From: an uncultured Clostridia bacterium | GTDB taxonomy: Bacteria; Bacillota; Clostridia; Christensenellales; Aristaeellaceae | Direction: 5' to 3' | DNA: 24,525 nt | Assembly (NCBI GenBank): GCA_946410395.1 | Contig: CAMKAE010000006.1 | Span: 1 to 24,525, forward strand | In this document: piece by piece, positions 6,682 to 14,345 of the stretch | Layout: each line of letters begins with the position of its first letter | Position numbering within the stretch: the stretch's first letter is position 1 | Program-made: the position numbers and the translations under genes | The notes under the pieces: model-generated | The model's input: the letters and a program-made list of their open reading frames with translations, nothing else | Told to the model about the DNA's origin: nothing | The model's database searches: none

Positions 6682-8214
6682 TTATCGCCAGTATTTCTGA
6701 TCCAGCTCGCGGAATTGGATGGCCTCCGCGACGTCCTGGGTGATGATCTGCGGATCGCCGCGCAGATCGGCGATGGTCCGGGCCACCTTCAGCACCCGGC
6801 CGTAGGCCCGCATACTCATGCCCATGCGCTCCACGGCCATGTGGAGGATGGTCTCGGCGTTTGAATCCAATGCGCAGTATTTCCTGCTCAGACGGGCGTC
6901 GAGCTGGGCGTTGCAGTGGATCTTCTCCCCGCGGTAGCGCTGCTGCTGGATTTCCCGTGCCTTGCGGACCCGGACCGCCACATCGGCGGAGGATTCCGCG
7001 GGCCTGAGCTGGTTGATCTCGCGCACCGGGACGGCGTCCACTTCGATCTGGATGTCGATCCGGTCCAGGAGCGGGCCGGAGACCCGGTCCAGATAGCGGC
7101 GGATCTCGTTCTGGCTGCACCGGCACTGGCGTGTCTTGCTGCCGTAATATCCGCAGGGACAGGGGTTCATGCTGGCCACCAGCATGAAGCTGCTCTGATA
7201 CTGTGCCTGATTGTGGACCCGCGTCACGGAGACCATGCCGTCCTCCAGGGGCTGACGAAGGGCTTCCAGCGCCTGACGGCTGAACTCAGGCAATTCGTCC
7301 AGGAACAGCACGCCGTTGTGGCTCAGGGACACGGCGCCCGGCATGGCGTTTGTCCCGCCCCCAATCAGGCTGGCTACGGAGGCCGAGTGGTGCGGAGCGG
7401 AGAAGGGGCGGGTGACCATGAGGCCGGCTCCGGGCTGGAGCTTGCCGGCAATGGAGTGGATCCGGGTGGTTTCCAGCGCCTCCTCAAAGGTCAGCGGCGG
7501 CAGGATGCCCGGCAGACAGCGCGCCAGCATGGTTTTGCCGGAACCGGGAACGCCGATCATCAGCATGTTGTGTCCGCCGGCTGCGGCCACTTCCAGCGCC
7601 CGGCGCGCGCCCAGCTGCCCCTGCACCTGATTCAGGTCCATCAGGGGCTTCGTGTTTTCGAGGATCTCCTGATAGGTGCGTTGAATCTGGACCGGAATGT
7701 GTTCGACACCCCGCAGATGCCCCACAACCTGTGAGAGATTTCGCGCCGGATACACCCGGATGCCCTGAATGCAGGCGACCTCTTCCGCGTTGCCCTCGGG
7801 CAGGATCACGTCGGTGACGCCGTTCTCGCTGGCGGCGATCACCATGGGCAGCGCGCCCCGGACCGGCTGAAGCGTGCCGTCCAGCAGCAGTTCTCCGATC
7901 ATCAGCGTGCCGCTCATGTCCGTGTCCGGCAGCTGCCGGGTGGCGGCCAGAATGCTGCAGGCAATGGGCAGGTCAAAGGCAGGGCCTTCCTTCTTCACAT
8001 CCGCCGGCGCCAGGTTCACCGTCAGCCTGGCCACGGGCATGGCAAAGCCGGAGTTGGCGATGGCGGCGCTGACGCGGTCGCGGCTCTCCTTGACCGAGGC
8101 GTCCGGCAGGCCGATGATTTCCAGCGACGGCAGGCCGTTGGCGGCGTAAACCTCCACCGTCACGGCAAAGCCGCTGACCCCGCTCAGACCGTATCCCAGT
8201 GCGCGTGCAAGCAT
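6682..8214 (-). CDS. YifB/ComM family Mg-chelatase-like AAA+ ATPase
   Basis: A 510-residue protein of the YifB family. Its Vibrio member, ComM, is a hexameric helicase that drives branch migration during natural transformation. Domain order is normal: a Lon-protease-like N-terminal domain (about 1-170, with LEIIGLPDASVKESRDRV), an AAA+ domain with Walker A GVPGSGKT (221-228) and Walker B GVLFLDE (about 301-307), a Cys-rich insert NPCPCGYYG...CRCS, and a C-terminal Mg-chelatase-like helical region. The acidic residues usual for Lon Ser-Lys peptidase activity are not what this family uses, so no protease role is claimed. GGAGG lies 9 bases before ATG 8214. It is the last gene of the long repair-rich unit. 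Whether this organism is naturally competent is unknown. Confidence 0.93.
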   Translation of the reverse strand: MLARALGYGLSGVSGFAVTVEVYAANGLPSLEIIGLPDASVKESRDRVSAAIANSGFAMPVARLTVNLAPADVKKEGPAFDLPIACSILAATRQLPDTDMSGTLMIGELLLDGTLQPVRGALPMVIAASENGVTDVILPEGNAEEVACIQGIRVYPARNLSQVVGHLRGVEHIPVQIQRTYQEILENTKPLMDLNQVQGQLGARRALEVAAAGGHNMLMIGVPGSGKTMLARCLPGILPPLTFEEALETTRIHSIAGKLQPGAGLMVTRPFSAPHHSASVASLIGGGTNAMPGAVSLSHNGVLFLDELPEFSRQALEALRQPLEDGMVSVTRVHNQAQYQSSFMLVASMNPCPCGYYGSKTRQCRCSQNEIRRYLDRVSGPLLDRIDIQIEVDAVPVREINQLRPAESSADVAVRVRKAREIQQQRYRGEKIHCNAQLDARLSRKYCALDSNAETILHMAVERMGMSMRAYGRVLKVARTIADLRGDPQIITQDVAEAIQFRELDQKYWR

Positions 8215-8233
8215 ATCCGTTCACCTCCGGGTG

Positions 8234-8851
8234 CTATTGCTCAAAGAAACTGAGTTGCATCGGCTGATCCGCGGTGCCGGTATTCCCCTGAACGGGGGCA
8301 AAACGAATCTCCGTCAGGGCTTCCGGCATCATCTCGTCCGGATCCGTGCCAACGAAAAGCCAGCGCTGCGCGTCCTGCCTGCCGAAAACCACCGGCATGC
8401 GGTCGTGCAGGGCAGCCAAGGATTCGGTGGCAGGACGTGTCAGCACGGTGAATTCCGGCTGCCCGTCCTCGCCGAAGCGGTACAGACCGGCCAGGAAGAA
8501 CCAGGGCGTCCCTTCCGGCTGCAGCCGGTACTTGTCCATGGGCTTGCGGCGGTGATCCCATTCAAACCAAGCGGACGCCGGAATCAGGCAGCGCCGCTTC
8601 TCCCAGCTCTCCCGGAAAAGCGGCTTCTGGCACGCGGTTTCCGAGCGGGCGTTGATCACCAGCTGCTTTGACACGGGAAAACCCCAGCGCATGGAAAAGG
8701 CACGGATCTGTCCGGCCTTCCGGCTCAGGGCCACAGCCGCGGCCTGATCGCCGGGCCGCACTTCACCCGTCGCGACGGCTCCGGCCTGTCTGAGCAGCTG
8801 CAGCAGGTCCTCCGCCGTGTCATCGCTCTCCACATAAAACCGTCCGCACAT
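8234..8851 (-). CDS. SOS response-associated protein, YedK/HMCES type
   Basis: A 205-residue SRAP-domain protein. The family protects abasic sites in single-stranded DNA by forming a covalent thiazolidine link through Cys2, and can reverse it. All four key residues are found: Cys2 in MCGRF, Asn67 in NARSET, Glu97 in RCLIPASAWFEW, and His149 in LHDRMPVV. The gene therefore starts at ATG 8851, since Cys2 must be at the mature N terminus. A modest AGG lies upstream. It follows scpB by 34 bases and ends 19 bases before the ComM-like gene, placing an abasic-site protector beside other DNA-repair genes. There is no obvious LexA box directly upstream. Confidence 0.95.
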   Translation of the reverse strand: MCGRFYVESDDTAEDLLQLLRQAGAVATGEVRPGDQAAAVALSRKAGQIRAFSMRWGFPVSKQLVINARSETACQKPLFRESWEKRRCLIPASAWFEWDHRRKPMDKYRLQPEGTPWFFLAGLYRFGEDGQPEFTVLTRPATESLAALHDRMPVVFGRQDAQRWLFVGTDPDEMMPEALTEIRFAPVQGNTGTADQPMQLSFFEQ

Positions 8852-8885
8852 CTTTTTTACCTGTCATCTTTCCAGGGATGCGGCG

Positions 8886-9464
8886 TCAGGGAACCAGCTC
8901 TCCCCCGTCGTCCTCGACCTCGGGCTTCGGGGGCTCCGGCAGCGGCGGAAGATCCGCAAGCGACTCAATGCCGAAGTGGCTCAGGAAGCTGTCGGTGGTT
9001 CCGTACAGGATCGGACGCCCGAGGGTCTCCTTGCGGCCGAGTTCCGTGATCAGCCCCTTGTTCATCAGGGCCTGCACCGAGTAATCGCACTTGACGCCGC
9101 GGACCTGTTCGATCTCGCCCTTGGTCACCGGCTGCCGGTAGGCGATCACGGCAAGGGTTTCCATGATGGCCTGGCTCAGGCTTTGCTTCTGCACGGGCTG
9201 CAGCAGATGCACCACGTCCATGGCGTACAGCGGGCGCGTGGTGAGCTGCACATGCTCGCCGAAGATCCGGAGCATCAGCCCCCGCTGCCCGTAATCGTAC
9301 TCGTCCCGAAGCTCTTTCAGGGCGGCCTGCAGCGTAGCGTTGTCCACGTTCAGAGCGCGCGCAAGATCCGCGGCACGGACCGCGTCCCCCGCGACATAGA
9401 GCACCGCCTCGATGCGGCCTTTCAGGCAGCCTTCCTGCGTCAGGTTTTCCTCAGCCATCCTCAT
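8886..9464 (-). CDS. scpB: Segregation and condensation protein B
   Basis: ScpB is the winged-helix partner that, as a dimer, binds ScpA on the SMC complex and helps compact and separate chromosomes. The 192-residue product shows the family's GRIEAVLYVAGDAV near the N terminus, the QAIMETLAVIAYRQPVTKGEIEQVRGV segment (recognisable ETLaIIAYkQPiTkxEIexIRGV pattern), and ITELGRKETLGRPILYGTT towards the end of the second winged helix. Start ATG 9464 is chosen because GAAAGG lies about 6 bases before it. An in-frame ATG two codons later (9458) is also possible, and a longer TTG start at 9500 has less support. The first bases overlap the end of scpA by 14, so the two are translationally linked. Confidence 0.95.
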   Translation of the reverse strand: MRMAEENLTQEGCLKGRIEAVLYVAGDAVRAADLARALNVDNATLQAALKELRDEYDYGQRGLMLRIFGEHVQLTTRPLYAMDVVHLLQPVQKQSLSQAIMETLAVIAYRQPVTKGEIEQVRGVKCDYSVQALMNKGLITELGRKETLGRPILYGTTDSFLSHFGIESLADLPPLPEPPKPEVEDDGGELVP

Positions 9465-10209
9465 CCACGACCTTTCTTCCACTGCCGGGCACGAGCACAA
9501 TCTCGCCGCAGACGCCGTCCTGGGCGGCCCTGACCCGGCCGAGCCGCATCAGCTCCAGCAGCGCCAGGAAGAGCGTCACGACCTCTTCCCGGGTCGGTGC
9601 CGCGCTGAAGGCTTCCTCAAAGCGCAGCTTGCGCTGTCGTTTCAACCCCTTGAGCAGGGTCAGCATGCATTCCTGCACGCTGTGCTCATCCCGGTGGATC
9701 TCCCTGGCGGCGTAGCGGTTATCCTCGGCCAGCGCGTCGGCGTCCGGCTTTCTGGCGAGGATGCGCTGAAACGCGGCGATGAGGCCTTCCAGCGTGAGTC
9801 CGACCAATTCCGTTTCGGGGGGCGGCAGCGGAAACTCATCCGGCAGCTTCGCGTAGATGGCCTTGGCGGCATTCTCGAAGCCCTGCATCGCCGTTGCGGT
9901 CTCCTTGAAGCGCTTGTATTCCTCCAGCTGGCGGATCAGCGCTTCCTCGGGATCCGTCTCCCCTTCCTCCAGCGCCGGCGGCTTGGGCAGCAGCGCGCGG
10001 CTCTTGATTTCCAGCAGCGTCGCGGCCATCACCAGAAACTCACTGGCGTCATCCATGTCCAGGTCCGGCGCGCCCCGCACAAAGGCGATATACTGGTCCG
10101 TGATCTGGCTGACAAAGATGTCCCGGATGTTGACCTGCGCCTTGGTCACCAGGTGTAGCAGCAGATCCAGGGGACCGTCAAAGTCTTTGAGTTGAAAGTT
10201 CATTGACAT
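9451..10209 (-). CDS. scpA: Segregation and condensation protein A
   Basis: ScpA is the kleisin subunit of the bacterial SMC-ScpAB condensin; it bridges the SMC head domains and binds an ScpB dimer. The 252-residue protein opens with FQLKDFDGPLDLLLHLVTKAQVNIRDIFVSQ, of which FDGPLDLLLHL is the kleisin hallmark (about residues 9-19). LDMDDASEFLVMAATLLEIKSRALLP follows in the SMC-neck-binding helix, and a C-terminal winged helix with TREEVVTLFLALLELMRLG comes near 215-235. Start ATG 10209 has GAGG 8 bases upstream. A second ATG two codons in (10203) cannot be excluded. The gap after the M50 protease gene is 9 bases, and scpB overlaps its end. Confidence 0.96.
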   Translation of the reverse strand: MSMNFQLKDFDGPLDLLLHLVTKAQVNIRDIFVSQITDQYIAFVRGAPDLDMDDASEFLVMAATLLEIKSRALLPKPPALEEGETDPEEALIRQLEEYKRFKETATAMQGFENAAKAIYAKLPDEFPLPPPETELVGLTLEGLIAAFQRILARKPDADALAEDNRYAAREIHRDEHSVQECMLTLLKGLKRQRKLRFEEAFSAAPTREEVVTLFLALLELMRLGRVRAAQDGVCGEIVLVPGSGRKVVDEDG

Positions 10210-10218
10210 GATAAAACC

Positions 10219-11040
10219 TCAGCGAAGGCCAAAGATTTTCAAAAGCAGGGAAAAGGTGCCTTGATAAACCGGCGAATAGATGTAATTCATGATTCTGCTG
10301 ATCACGCCGGTGAACAGCAGAACGATGGTGACAATCTGGATGATCTGCATAACCTGCGGGGTGATCCGGACACGGCCGTTGGAAGCGCCCTGGATCAGAC
10401 GGAATCCGTCCAGCGGCGGGATCGGAAGAAGGTTGAAAATGGCCAGGCTCAGATTGACCGATGCCATAGCCTGAAGGAAGAACTGCAAATACATCAGCGC
10501 AGGCACGCGCATGAATCCCGTGATGGCTTCAGGAAAAAGCGTCAGGTTCCCTTTAAAGAAGGAAGAGGTGCTGAACACACCGGTATAGACGGCAAAATAA
10601 GGGGCATCATACATTTCAACGGGTTCGATCGAAGCGGGCAGGGCGTCATTCCAGAGAACCTGATTCAAGAGAATGGAGATGGCCATACAGGTCAAAAACA
10701 GAATCAGATTCATGGCGATGCCGGCAAGCGAAACAAAAATGAAATCACGCCTGTAATGCCGGAAGTTCCGCGAATCGATCGGCACCGGCTTCGCCCATCC
10801 AAAGCGGAACAGGATCATCGAAATCGTGCCGATCGGATCCAGATGCTTAGCAGGGTTCAGCGAAAGCCTGCCCAGCATTTTCGCAGTCGGGTCGCCGCAC
10901 CAGAGCGCAACCAGACCGTGCGCGTTCTCGTGGAGGATCAGGCTGATCAGGATTGCGATGATCAGGATCAGGTAATACAGGAGCGCGTTTGCCGGATTTG
11001 CCTGAAACCGGCTGATTAAGTCCGAATAGTCCCTGAACAT
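10219..11040 (-). CDS. Site-2 protease family (M50) membrane metalloprotease
   Basis: A 273-residue integral membrane zinc protease. The first membrane segment carries the HExxH motif as His37-Glu38-Asn-Ala-His41 (ILHENAHG). The third zinc ligand is Asp211 in NLLPIPPLDG. Several other hydrophobic stretches (about 20-36, 102-127, 182-204 and 228-248) support a multi-pass protein. It belongs to the compact M50 type without a PDZ domain, so it resembles the YwhC/YdbB-like group rather than RseP or SpoIVFB. The substrate is unknown. It precedes scpA by 9 bases, a neighbourhood found in many Bacillota. AAGGAG lies about 5 bases before ATG 11040. The gap to the LD-carboxypeptidase gene (38 bases) shows no terminator or strong promoter. 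A/T content at its start is higher than in its neighbours. Confidence 0.92.
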   Translation of the reverse strand: MFRDYSDLISRFQANPANALLYYLILIIAILISLILHENAHGLVALWCGDPTAKMLGRLSLNPAKHLDPIGTISMILFRFGWAKPVPIDSRNFRHYRRDFIFVSLAGIAMNLILFLTCMAISILLNQVLWNDALPASIEPVEMYDAPYFAVYTGVFSTSSFFKGNLTLFPEAITGFMRVPALMYLQFFLQAMASVNLSLAIFNLLPIPPLDGFRLIQGASNGRVRITPQVMQIIQIVTIVLLFTGVISRIMNYIYSPVYQGTFSLLLKIFGLR

Positions 11041-11078
11041 GAAAACTCCTTCTCCATACGAATCCTATTCTGCAAGAG

Positions 11079-12002
11079 TTATCTGACTAAGCGGATCCTT
11101 CCGGCATCCGCGTCCATCCGATATGTCCGTCCGAGGCAGAGCGTCAGCTTGTCTTTCATGTGCCCGGCCTGGAGGTTCTTGATGACCGGCACCTTCACCC
11201 GTTGGGCGATCTGCTCCAGCAGGTCATCCACGGAGAAACTGTTGGAGCGCTCATACTCCTCGTTGCAGTCCGTGAAACCGCCGAAGATGATGCCGGCGCA
11301 TTCCGAAAACTTGCCGGCGTTGAACAGCTGCTGCAGATAACCGTCGATGTGGTAGCTGTACTCCCCCACGTCCTCGAGGAAAAGCAGCTTGCCGCGAACG
11401 TCCAGCTCGTTGGGCGTTCCGCAGCCGGAGGCGAGCAGATTCAGGTTTCCGCCCACCAGGACGCCCTCCGCCGTGCCGGGATGCAGGCCGACGAGCGGCG
11501 AGCCGTCGATGTTGACGAGCTCCCAGTCAGGCTGTCCGGAGATGGCGTGCATCAGGCTTGGCAGGTTGGACGGCGCGATGCCGCCGATGGGCATAGGCCC
11601 GTGAAAGGTCGCCAGATGGCAGCGCTGATGGAGGGCGGTGTGGAGCGCGGTGATGTCGCTGTAGCCGATGAAGGCTTTGGGGTGCGCCGCGATCAGATCC
11701 CAGTCCGCCAGCTCCACCATGCGGCTGCAGCCGTACCCGCCCTTGATGCACCAAATCCCGTCGATCTCATCGTCGGCAAAAGCACGGTTCAGCGCCTCGG
11801 CGCGCTCCGGGTCCGTGCCGGCGAAGAAGCCCCAGCGCTTGCCGCAGGTCTCGTCCACGCGGACGTTGAAGCCCAGCGCTCGGAGCGCCGCTTCGGCCTC
11901 GTCCACATACTGCTGAACCGGGTCCTTGTGGATGCATCCCGAGACGCCGATCATGGCGACGGTATCTCCCGGGAGCAAAGGCTTGGGGATGGTGATGTCC
12001 AT
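11079..12002 (-). CDS. LD-carboxypeptidase (S66, muramoyltetrapeptide carboxypeptidase family)
   Basis: A 307-residue S66 serine peptidase. The family removes the terminal D-alanine from murein tetrapeptides during cell-wall recycling. The catalytic triad can be assigned: Ser115 in FIGYSDITAL (same number as in Pseudomonas LdcA), a Glu in LFLEDVGE (most likely Glu210), and His281 in NLQAGHMKDK. GIWCIKGGYGCSRM (about 82-95) is the conserved glycine loop ahead of the serine. No signal peptide is visible, so it should act in the cytoplasm on imported muropeptides. GGAGG precedes ATG 12002 by 8 bases. It sits 16 bases after the M20 gene, which itself follows alr. The exact peptide substrate is inferred; some S66 members act on microcin C7-like compounds instead (MccF). 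Confidence 0.92.
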   Translation of the reverse strand: MDITIPKPLLPGDTVAMIGVSGCIHKDPVQQYVDEAEAALRALGFNVRVDETCGKRWGFFAGTDPERAEALNRAFADDEIDGIWCIKGGYGCSRMVELADWDLIAAHPKAFIGYSDITALHTALHQRCHLATFHGPMPIGGIAPSNLPSLMHAISGQPDWELVNIDGSPLVGLHPGTAEGVLVGGNLNLLASGCGTPNELDVRGKLLFLEDVGEYSYHIDGYLQQLFNAGKFSECAGIIFGGFTDCNEEYERSNSFSVDDLLEQIAQRVKVPVIKNLQAGHMKDKLTLCLGRTYRMDADAGRIRLVR

Positions 12003-12018
12003 TTCAGAAACCTCCGGA

Positions 12019-13185
12019 TCAGTCTTTCAGGAGCGCAAGGACGCTCTCGCACTGCAGCGCGATGCCCGGCAGCAGGACGGCCTCATCGGCGCAGAAGGTC
12101 GCGGTGTGGAGGCCTGTGCCGACGCCGGAACCCAGATCGTAATACATTCCGGGCGTTTCCTGCAGGAAGTAGCTGAAGCTCTCCACGCCCAGACTCGGCG
12201 CAGGCTGCTCTACCAGGTGGTCCGGACCGAGAAGCGCCTCCGCACAGGCCCGCACCTTCTCATAGCAGGCGGGATCGTTGTATACGGCGCCATAGCTCGG
12301 GCGGATGTCCAGGCTTGCGCTGCCGCCCATGGCCGCCGCGATGCCTTCCGCTAGCACTTTCATGCGCGACCGCAGCGCTTCACGGGTCTCCGGCTTCAGT
12401 GTGCGGAGTGTCCCGCTCAGTCGCACCTCGCCGCACACCACGTTGTTGGCCGTGCCGCCCTCCACGGTGCCGAAAGTCAGCGCCACAGGATCAAAGGGCG
12501 AGATCGTGCGGCTCACCAGCGACTGCATCGCTGTGATGATCTGCGCGGCGATGACGATGGCATCCGTGCCGCGCTCGGGATAGGCGCCATGGCAGGCGGT
12601 GCCTGTGACCGTCAGATGCAGTTCGTCGCTGCTGCCGCTCTGAAAGCCGCTTTTTGCGTAAAATGTCCCCACGGGCCAGGAAGGATTCATATGCTGCCCG
12701 ATGACGGCGTCCACCCTGGGATCCCGCATACAGCCCTGCGCAACCATCCGCTGCCCGCCGCCGGCGGTCTCCTCCTCCGACTCAAAAAGCCACTTGACGG
12801 TGCCGTGCCATTTGTTCAGATTCCCGGAAAGCCAGAGCGCGGAGCCCAGCGCGATGGCCATGTGCATGTCGTGGCCGCAGGCGTGCATGACACCTTCATT
12901 CAACGAGGCGAAAGGAAGCCCCGTCTCCTCACGGACAGGCAGCGCGTCCATGTCCGCACGGACGGCCACACACCGACCGCTGCCGTTGCGCAGGGTGCCC
13001 ATCACCGAATAGCAGCCCTCGAAGGCCCGCATATCCAGACCGAGGCCGGAGAGCCGGCTGATTACCTGCTCCCGCGTCCGATGCTCCTGCCCGCTGAGCT
13101 CCGGGTGCATGTGGAGGTCCCTGCGGAAGGCGACAACCTGCGGCAGGATGTCCCGCAGCGACGCTTCCCAACCCTTCAGGTCCAT
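12019..13185 (-). CDS. M20 family metallo-amidohydrolase
   Basis: A 388-residue member of the M20D group, which hydrolyses N-acyl amino acids, hippurate-like amides or related compounds. Metal ligands are seen as Cys103 and His105 (HACGHDMH), Glu138 or Glu139 (SEEETAGG), His165 (GQHMNP) and His360 (GLHTATF). Asp80 in VRADMDALP is the usual first aspartate, and the lid or dimer domain lies at about 185-295. It has no signal peptide. GGAGG is 9 bases before ATG 13185, which is 1 base from the alr stop. The true substrate is unknown. Its position between alr and an LD-carboxypeptidase makes a peptidoglycan or D-amino acid amide plausible but unproven. Confidence 0.9.
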   Translation of the reverse strand: MDLKGWEASLRDILPQVVAFRRDLHMHPELSGQEHRTREQVISRLSGLGLDMRAFEGCYSVMGTLRNGSGRCVAVRADMDALPVREETGLPFASLNEGVMHACGHDMHMAIALGSALWLSGNLNKWHGTVKWLFESEEETAGGGQRMVAQGCMRDPRVDAVIGQHMNPSWPVGTFYAKSGFQSGSSDELHLTVTGTACHGAYPERGTDAIVIAAQIITAMQSLVSRTISPFDPVALTFGTVEGGTANNVVCGEVRLSGTLRTLKPETREALRSRMKVLAEGIAAAMGGSASLDIRPSYGAVYNDPACYEKVRACAEALLGPDHLVEQPAPSLGVESFSYFLQETPGMYYDLGSGVGTGLHTATFCADEAVLLPGIALQCESVLALLKD

Positions 13186-13186
13186 A

Positions 13187-14329
13187 TCAGAAGTCCTCCC
13201 TGCTGTTCAGCATGCTGTCCAGAACGGTGACAACCCGCCCGCGCTCGTGATAGACCCGGACGGGCCGGCCGGACAGGATTGTCAGGCATTCGTTGCGGTT
13301 GGTCTGCGCCCAATCCGCCATCTCCGCATAGGAGATCCCGCCGCCGAGCAGCGTTGCCGTGTCACCGGCCTGACAGTCCGGAATGTCCGAGACATCCACC
13401 ATCAGCTGGTCCATGCAGACCAGGCCGATGACAGGCGCGCGCTTGCCGCGGATCAGGACCTGGCCCCTGCCGTTGGACAGGCGGCGCGGATAGCCGTCGC
13501 CGTAGCCGGCCGCGATCGTGGCCACGCGCACCGGCTTGTCCACAGGCGTTTCATCATATCCGATGACGGAATCCGGTTCCGCCGTGTGCACCCGTGTGAC
13601 CTTCGCGCGCAAGGAGAGCGTCTCTCTGCATTCAAACGGCATGTTATCGCTGCCGGACGGGCGGACGCCGAAGAGCATGGCGCCGACACGGCAGCGGCTC
13701 ATGTGCCAATCGGGATAGCGCACCAGCCCGATGGAATCGCACAGGTGGGTCTCCGGGATCGGGCATTTGGCTTCAGCAAACCAGTCCCGCACGGCGCAGA
13801 GCTTCGCGTGCTGCGTGACATCGCGCTCACGGTTTACCAGCCCGAGATGGCTGTAGATGCCCTGAACCGTGACGTGCTTCAGCCCGGGAAGCACGGCGCA
13901 GATCTCCCGGACAGTGTTCTGTTCGGCGGGAAAGCCCAGCCGGTGAAAGCCGGTGTCAAACTTCAGATGAACCCGGACGGCGGTTTCGCAGGAAGCGGCC
14001 GCTGCTTCCGCCGCGAGCAGGTCATCCGTCCCGCACGCGGTCAGGGTGACGTCCGCTTTGCAGAGCGCGGACAGCTCTTCCGTCTCTGCAGGGGCCATCA
14101 CCAGGATCTCGCCACGGATCCCGGCATGGCGCAGGGCCAGGGCTTCACGCCCGCAGCTCACCGCAAAGCTCTCGCAGCCCGCTTCCCTCAGCGCCTGCGC
14201 GATCCGCACAGCGCCGTGTCCGTAGGCGTTGGCCTTCAGCACACAGGTAACGGTGGCTGTGGTGAGGGAGCATGCGGTGCGGTAGTTCGCCTTCAGTGCG
14301 TCCAGGTCAATGTCAATCCATGTCCGCAA
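13187..14329 (-). CDS. alr: Alanine racemase
   Basis: Alr is a PLP enzyme that converts L-alanine to D-alanine for the peptidoglycan stem peptide. The N-terminal barrel has WIDIDLDALKANYRT, then the PLP lysine in VLKANAYGHGA (Lys32 with the start used here). The C-terminal beta domain shows GYDETPV, AAGYGDGYPRRLSNG and VCMDQLMVDV, all in family order. I place the start at TTG 14329, 8 bases after GGAAG and 16 bases after the ligA stop. This gives 380 residues, the usual length. A longer reading from TTG 14398 would add 23 unconserved residues, overlap ligA by 53 bases, and lacks support. The M20 gene begins 1 base after its stop. Confidence 0.93.
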   Translation of the reverse strand: MRTWIDIDLDALKANYRTACSLTTATVTCVLKANAYGHGAVRIAQALREAGCESFAVSCGREALALRHAGIRGEILVMAPAETEELSALCKADVTLTACGTDDLLAAEAAAASCETAVRVHLKFDTGFHRLGFPAEQNTVREICAVLPGLKHVTVQGIYSHLGLVNRERDVTQHAKLCAVRDWFAEAKCPIPETHLCDSIGLVRYPDWHMSRCRVGAMLFGVRPSGSDNMPFECRETLSLRAKVTRVHTAEPDSVIGYDETPVDKPVRVATIAAGYGDGYPRRLSNGRGQVLIRGKRAPVIGLVCMDQLMVDVSDIPDCQAGDTATLLGGGISYAEMADWAQTNRNECLTILSGRPVRVYHERGRVVTVLDSMLNSREDF

Positions 14330-14337
14330 GGATCTCG

Positions 14338-14342
14338 CTTCC
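14338..14342 (-). promoter_or_regulatory. Shine-Dalgarno site for the TTG start of alr
   Basis: Minus-strand GGAAG, followed by 8 bases and TTG at 14329-14327. No ATG or GTG lies in frame before the conserved WIDIDLDALK segment, so this site decides the start. Confidence 0.6.
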
Positions 14343-14345
14343 GTT

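Noticed and set aside
11041..11078. Separate promoter for the M50-scpAB genes
   Set aside because: TTGCAG is visible on the minus strand, but the bases 17 positions downstream (GAAGGA) do not resemble a -10 box. They coincide with the ribosome binding site.
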